Part shown: piece by piece, positions 59,201 to 64,000 of the stretch
How the letters are laid out: each line of letters begins with the position of its first letter
Position numbering within the stretch: the stretch's first letter is position 1
Assembly (NCBI RefSeq): GCF_026151205.1
Contig: NC_087076.1
Coordinates: forward strand, 20,702,828 to 20,766,827
Source of the DNA: Bolinopsis microptera
Lineage: Eukaryota > Ctenophora > Tentaculata > Lobata > Bolinopsidae
Direction of reading: 5' to 3'
DNA length: 64,000 nt
Made by a program: the position numbers and the translations under genes
The notes under the pieces: generated by a model
Database searches by the model: none
Told to the model about the DNA's origin: nothing
The model's input: only the letters and a program-made list of their open reading frames with translations

Positions 59201-59351
59201 TTTACATACTATATCCTTATGTCCCTAGAAGGGTGTTCTGCTAACAGTTTTCGACTGACTTGAATGTCCTGCACAGCAGATTGAAGCTTCTTAAATTATT
59301 TTTATTCTTATTGTATTGCTGTGTAAATTTGATTCTAATTCTAATTCTAAT
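56242..59351 (+). mobile_element. LINE copy 2 (CR1/L2/Jockey-like), 5'-truncated within the endonuclease
   Basis: The frame 56263-58902 (879 codons; the first codon is TTG, so no true start is present) encodes the end of an APE-type endonuclease (VIWIGDVNVNQN, STIDVVMTN, IGDHQAL), a Cys-rich linker (CNCINGICKCRKS), and a complete RT with FLDIKKAFDTVSH, GVPQGSILGP and YLFADDSALYF. A stop codon precedes the frame at 56260-56262. The 3' end is TTCTAA units at about 59334-59351. No intact promoter or ORF1 is present, so the copy cannot move autonomously although its RT frame is intact. It interrupts the minus-strand REL element. Confidence 0.92.
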
Positions 59352-60599
59352 TGCAACACTCTCCAGGTTAGAGCCACTGTTAAAGAGATTGATGGTATTG
59401 GCAACTTCCTCAATAAAACTCTCTCCTATCTTGCCTTTCGGTACCTTAAACATGTTCTTCTTCCAAAGGACTACCCTCTTGTAGATAGAGTCTACAGCTG
59501 GCCTTATCTGTAAACCTTTTAGGACTCCCCATTTTGCATTGTTGATCGATGCGATGACTGCATCCGGGGGAGGTAAAGTGGATGTAGTAAGGCGTTGTTT
59601 TTCACAGTTACCACATACAAATGCTATGTCAAACTTTTCATCTTGGAGGTGTTTGTATTCTTTGGTGTTGATTTCCTAACAAATGGGATGGTGCCAAACA
59701 TTGCACTGTTCACAAAGGAGCCCATCTTGTTCAGCAAGAACACCTAGGTGGCATGTTGGACAGATATCTTCTTGGGTGCTGTGGTCTGTGTTAGGAGCTT
59801 GGATTTCTTGTGCTCTTTTGTGAATGTGGATAGGGAGAGCATGCTTTTCACTTAAGGAGGTGGGATTTTGAGATTTACGGCTTCTAGGAGGGGGTATAGG
59901 AGCGGTAAGTGTGGATTCTAACTGGGGAACTGTTTTAGATCTGGTGTTCATTACCAACCCAAAAACGGGGACCACTACTGTTTTCCGAGTCGATTACCAG
60001 CAGGAGCTGTAGCTTACCGCCAACAGTCCCTACTGGATGCGGGTCTCCTTAACAGTAGTGGATCCAAATTTGGGATCTGATGGAGTAATCTCGACACCAG
60101 AGGGTTTTACAGAATATTAAGGTAAGATTAGTGTCACAAATATATCACAAATATATTGGCTTTTCATATATTTTGAATCCGTCACTGTTTACAAAGCAAT
60201 TTCTATTTAAATTATTATCATAGTGTACCACTGTCTCCGTAATGAAACAGGTGTATGATTTGCTAACAGTGTCTGGAAGGAACTATTGTTCTACACTAAA
60301 TGAATTATACGTCAGATAAAACAATGCCTTTGGGGTCGATATCTCACAAGTCTGGAAATTTGATCCCGCTAACAGGCCTTGTCAGTCCAATTATGGTAGT
60401 GCACTTTGATTAATTGAACACCTGGGGTCAACCAATCAGACACAGCTTTTTGACCCACGTGATATGCTCCTTGGTCACGTGACAGGTTTCAACAGCCAAC
60501 TAGACACTGTTCTGCAGCTCACGTGACGGTTTTAAACCAATCAGAAGGTCGAGCAGAATATATACTGTTTCGGGGTGAGATTCAACCCTGATATACTAT

Positions 60600-61452
60600 T
60601 GTAGCGCGATGCACTACTGGGTCGCGCGCGCATCAAATAATGCTTCTCGCAACCACAATCTTCGGTAGATCGGCGAGATGCACCACTGTGCCTCACCGAG
60701 CTGCGAAGGATTGACATCGTGAATCAAATATACTACAATTGTTATAATGGACTAGCCCATTGCAAATGTGGAATTACCGGTGCAATACACCATTGCAATG
60801 TGTATTTGGTATTAAGCTGGTTGGGCGACGCTCAACCTATCATTCTGCATTCCCGAATATTTTAGTCAGTGTCATGTAATAAAGGACCGAGCATAAATTT
60901 TTTGTAGCGCTATGCGTTACTGTGCCGCGCCGCGCACTCAATGAGGCTCCTCACAGATCTCTCTAAATCGGCGAAATGCGCTACTGTGCCGCGCCGAGCT
61001 GCGATGCAGATGGATTAACATCATCAATTAAATAAATTTGGTACTAAAAGTTTTCTAAAAATGTAAATAAAACAATTTCACTTTGTACATTGTAGCAATT
61101 TTTTAAAACCTAAACACAAAGGTCCCCTATATGTAGCGAGATGCGTTACTGGGCCGTGCCGCGCACACAATTACATGGTTCTCGTAGTTAGATAGGCAAC
61201 ATGCGCTACTGTGCCGAGCTAAGTCCTACGATCGAAAAGTTGACATCGTCAATTAAGTTTCCTTTTGTTGCTTGTGTGAAATTTTTAACAAATTTTTGAA
61301 AAATTTATTTCAAAATATTCGATATTTAATATAAAAAGATATTTGTAGCACGATGCGTTACTGTGCCGCGCCGCGCACTCAATGAGGCTTCTCACGGCGA
61401 AATGCGCTACTGTGCCGCGCCGAGCTGCGATGAATTGACATCGTCAATTAAA
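60600..61452. repeat. Four diverged copies of a GC-rich motif of about 120 bp
   Basis: Copies at about 60600-60735, 60904-61030, 61134-61255 and 61345-61452. Each starts TAGCGCGATGC or similar, then TTACTGTGCCGCGCCGCGCA, and has a second half with GCGAAATGCGCTACTGTGCC and CGAGCTGCGA, ending in TTGACATCGTCAATTAA. The AT-rich spacers are unrelated. They look like a decayed satellite or dispersed structured element; no tRNA or protein match seen. Confidence 0.85.
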
Positions 61453-62476
61453 CATAATATAAATACTTGTATCACGTGGTGACCCTCACTGTTGCTTCAC
61501 TGTAGAGTTTTTACGATACAGGGAGAGCCTTGCTCTAACCAGAGCCCTCTCGCTTGCAGTAGCGCGCGACCGCCGAAACAAGGGATTTTACTAATTCACT
61601 CGCCAGCGCGCTATCACGTGTTTTAATGCCGTGATTTCATTGGTCACCTCTATAGCGCGCATTATTTGTGACAGCATAGTTGTTTTTACACAATTTGTCC
61701 ACCGCGCGTGCAATAAACTCAATCTTAGCTCCGATTTGTGACCGAAATCAGAAATGGGCCATAATATGGTTTAAGAAACGCATTGCCTGTAATTAGCTAA
61801 TTGAATTATCAATTATAGGCACTATATAAGGTTGCACGAATTCACGAATTATCAATAACATTGCAATAACATTATTCCTGCAAGTTTTGATTCAATTTCA
61901 TTTAAGGTTTGCTTGATTCAATTTCATTTAAGGTTTGTTTTCAGTTTTGCATCGCGAACAGATACCACAATTTGAAGTTGTTACACGGCCAAGGATTAAT
62001 CTCACAATTGTTTAGATTTGTAGCTTTGTTTATCAACGATGATATTTATGAAAGGGCAATTGAAATTGAGATCGATTTGCCTCTTAAACGACAAACGTGC
62101 CTCCAACTGTTAAATAGATCAAAATTCTACATTCTACCAGATTCTTATCTACCTAGATTCTACCTAGATTCTACCATAATAGTCGATATATTATATACCA
62201 GAGCACGTCACATTTCAATAATTTTACAATATGTTATTATATCACTATCAGCTACATATGTTTGAAGGATTAAAACACTTTTATAACGGTGCTGTTAGAA
62301 TAACAGAATATTTACGCTATAAAACAGTTGACATCAAGATTATTATAACATTACCAAACTAAGTAAAAAATAACAACTGTCCAATGTTCTAACCATGAAC
62401 CTAACCAAAAATGTCAATAAATATCAGTCTATTCGAAATCAAAGTCATATCACTATGAAGACCCGTGTTTTAGCCC
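61453..62476. other. Spacer right of the GC-rich repeats
   Basis: Mostly AT-rich. A 118-codon frame at 61909-62265 has no recognised domain and no flanking splice signals. Confidence 0.3.
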
Positions 62477-64000
62477 GGTAGGTGAGGTATGATAGAGCCG
62501 GCCAGCCCGGTAGGTGAGGTCCAGTAGTTGCCCGGAGGCGGCGTAGATTTGGGTGATGAGGTCTCCTCCTGCCACGTTGTACATTCCTTTGTGTGGTTCC
62601 TCCTTCTCTCCTTCCTCTTCTTGAATATCTGAGGGGGGAGGGTGATCACAGAGTAGAGAATATATAATAAGGGATATTTTATAGTAGTGCTGTCACGTGA
62701 CAAAAATGAGCTCTCATTCGTTCATTACTTAGCCACGACTCGACCTGTCAAACGTTTTTGGAGAGGTTTATCAACTACTTCTATCTTACTCACTATAATT
62801 ACTGCAGTATTAGATCAGGATCAGAGACGGGTTCAAGATTAGGATATTATATAAGCTACAGGAAAAGAAGATTATTTTTTATTAACGGCACTCTTCCCAC
62901 AAACACCACATACCGGGAAGAACAAGTCTAATTTTAGAGGCTGGATTTCCGTCCAGCCACATCAGTGCTCTGAATAACAGCAGGACGTTGATGTTCCATG
63001 GTCTGGACTAGCGTACCAACTTTCCACCCAGGGATGGAACAAGAGCTCCAGCTCGTACAAACTGGTCTTGACCAGCGGACGACCAGGACAGAGGAGTTCT
63101 CTCAGTTTCTCTATCAGAAGGATTAGGTCCTCGTAGGAGCTGGAGCTAGCAGGGAGGTCTCCGTACATGCCTGACCATTATGTTGGTTAGAGAAATACAC
63201 CAAACAATCATTAGTTTAACAAAACAATTATTACACCAAACAATTATTAATAAAGTGAGGTTATAACTGTAAACTTGTTACACCCCGCAATATCACTACC
63301 GTCCGGAACAATAATTATTTTAAGTTATGATTTTAAGTTTAACATAAGTTAATAGAATATTATTATATTAGTTACGATCGATTGTAACAAACCTGCAACA
63401 TGACATTATTACAGGGAAGCCTCCGGGTGGGAGGACTCCGTACCATGGGGGACTTCTGGCAACGTTCCAGGAATTTCTTTTCTCTTCTCGAACCTTCTTC
63501 AAGTGCCGCTGAATCACTTTATTAAGTTTAACTTTAGTCCAAGAGTAGATTCATAGAAAAAGTAACCAGTAACTGATTCCAATTAAACTAAAAAGTCATT
63601 AGGTTCTAGTTACTAGTTATTAGTTACTAGTTACTACTTACTATAGTAGTTACCAGGATACATAAAGTTAGTTACCCTGTCCCCGCCAGAGAAATTTGCT
63701 TCCTCATTTCTTGATGAGATGAAATCTTGACAAGATCTTATCGCAATAATATATCTTTAGACTTAAATCGATGTTTAATATTTAAAGAGATTTATAAGTT
63801 TAACAGTGTAACAATGTCTAATTCTCTCCAAGACGCAGTTTACCGAGTAAAGTGAAAGCTTAACTTGCCTGGATAACAACGAAGTAGGGAGCATAACTGG
63901 TTGCCGGGGTAATTTCATTGGATCCTCCTGCCCGGACAGTAATAATGTCATGTTGCAGGTTTGTTACAATTAATGATTGAGTCAATTTTGTTTTGAGCCT
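62452..64000 (-). CDS. 3' exons of an unidentified gene running off the right edge
   Basis: The two best exons are 64000-63869 (open to the window edge, containing QHDIITVRAGGSNEITPATS, ending at an AG/GCAAGT donor) and 63508-63413 (RHLKKVREEKRNSWNVARSP, phase 0 on both sides). Further candidates are 63170 to about 62954, with a 68-codon frame MYGDLPASSSSYEDLILLIE that is not in phase with 63413, and 62628-62452, frame GMYNVAGGDLITQIYAASGQ after a cctcag acceptor. I do not recognise the protein and the joins after 63413 are unresolved. The strand call rests on splice signals and open phase. Confidence 0.4.
63381..63970. repeat. Perfect 32-bp inverted repeat linking an exon to the next splice donor
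   Basis: 63381-63412 is the exact reverse complement of 63939-63970. On the minus strand the upstream arm is coding (VTNLQHDIIT region) and the downstream arm starts with the GTAATA donor after the exon 63508-63413. Confidence 0.9.

Larger units (their letters stand above)
51363..59975 (-). pseudogene. Non-LTR element with PHD-like finger, RT and putative restriction-like endonuclease, split by two LINE insertions
   Basis: Three minus-strand segments form one interrupted frame: 59975 to about 59352, about 56241 to 55150, and about 52904 to 51363. Segment 1 has a PHD-like Cys/His pattern (CPTCHLG, CEQCNVWHHPIC, CGNC) broken by an in-frame TAG at 59676-59678. Segment 2 has RT fingers (GRLIPLDKDPGVRPIGIGEV), motif A LVDAENAFNAL and motif B EGTTQGDTCALGW. 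Segment 3 has motif C YADDSA, a CCHC knuckle (C-x-C-x7-H-x3-C), an RHNSLRD motif, and ARLDIS with AFTDVRV resembling a PD-(D/E)XK-type nuclease core. RT followed by CCHC and such a nuclease is the layout of R2/CRE-group elements; exact clade not assigned. Without the inserts the span is about 3.3 kb. The copy is inactive. Confidence 0.75.

Noticed and set aside
60459-60525. Cluster of CACGTG sites as a promoter
   Set aside because: CACGTG occurs at many places in the window, and no start site or gene could be tied to this cluster.
1-64000. tRNA and rRNA genes
   Set aside because: Looked for B-box-like GGTTCGAATCC and conserved rRNA stretches on both strands by eye; found none convincing.

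Overview
The window is animal nuclear DNA. Genes are interrupted by GT-AG (and two GC-AG) introns, genes are nested inside introns of other genes, and non-LTR retrotransposons, foldback DNA elements and tandem repeats are abundant. The papain-family protease with a C-terminal ShKT module and the His/Asp/Cys-repeat secreted protein would fit a non-bilaterian such as a cnidarian, but this is a weak inference. No operons, CRISPR arrays, rRNA or tRNA genes were seen.

Layout. 0-3 kb: an intronless cathepsin L-like protease with a ShKT tail (-), then four 3' exons of an SLC22-like MFS transporter (+). 3.4-8.3 kb: a decayed gag-protease retroelement (-) and a decayed, 5'-truncated LINE with a 15-bp target-site duplication (+). 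8.3-18 kb: mostly non-coding, with a 32-bp minisatellite and a 4.35-kb foldback element that itself carries a 1.15-kb retroposon with a perfect 15-bp duplication. 18.4-23.3 kb: a six-exon two-pore-domain potassium channel (+). 24.5-26.3 kb: two single-exon acidic proteins, both 126 residues (+). 27.3-48.6 kb: a complete 16-exon STT3 oligosaccharyltransferase gene (-). I assembled it by eye; all phases agree and it totals 2211 nt (736 aa). Its introns hold a LINE ORF1-like gene (+), a secreted HDC-repeat protein (-), a 4.66-kb foldback element filled with GGA repeats, a long palindrome and many tandem arrays. 49-60 kb: an element with a PHD-like finger, a reverse transcriptase and a putative restriction-like endonuclease (-), split by two nearly identical LINE copies (+). 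60-64 kb: GC-rich dispersed repeats and the 3' part of an unidentified gene (-).

The most striking observation is in STT3, where tandem arrays are built from or abut splice junctions. A 42-bp unit made of 29 nt of exon 8 plus 13 nt of intron, including the GTGAGT donor, is repeated about 34 times. A 41-bp unit spanning the exon 4 donor is duplicated. The array upstream of exon 10 runs into the splice acceptor, and a 10-bp array lies about 10 bp from the exon 9 acceptor. This looks like repeated expansion of exon-intron boundaries. All exon calls here are manual and need transcript support.
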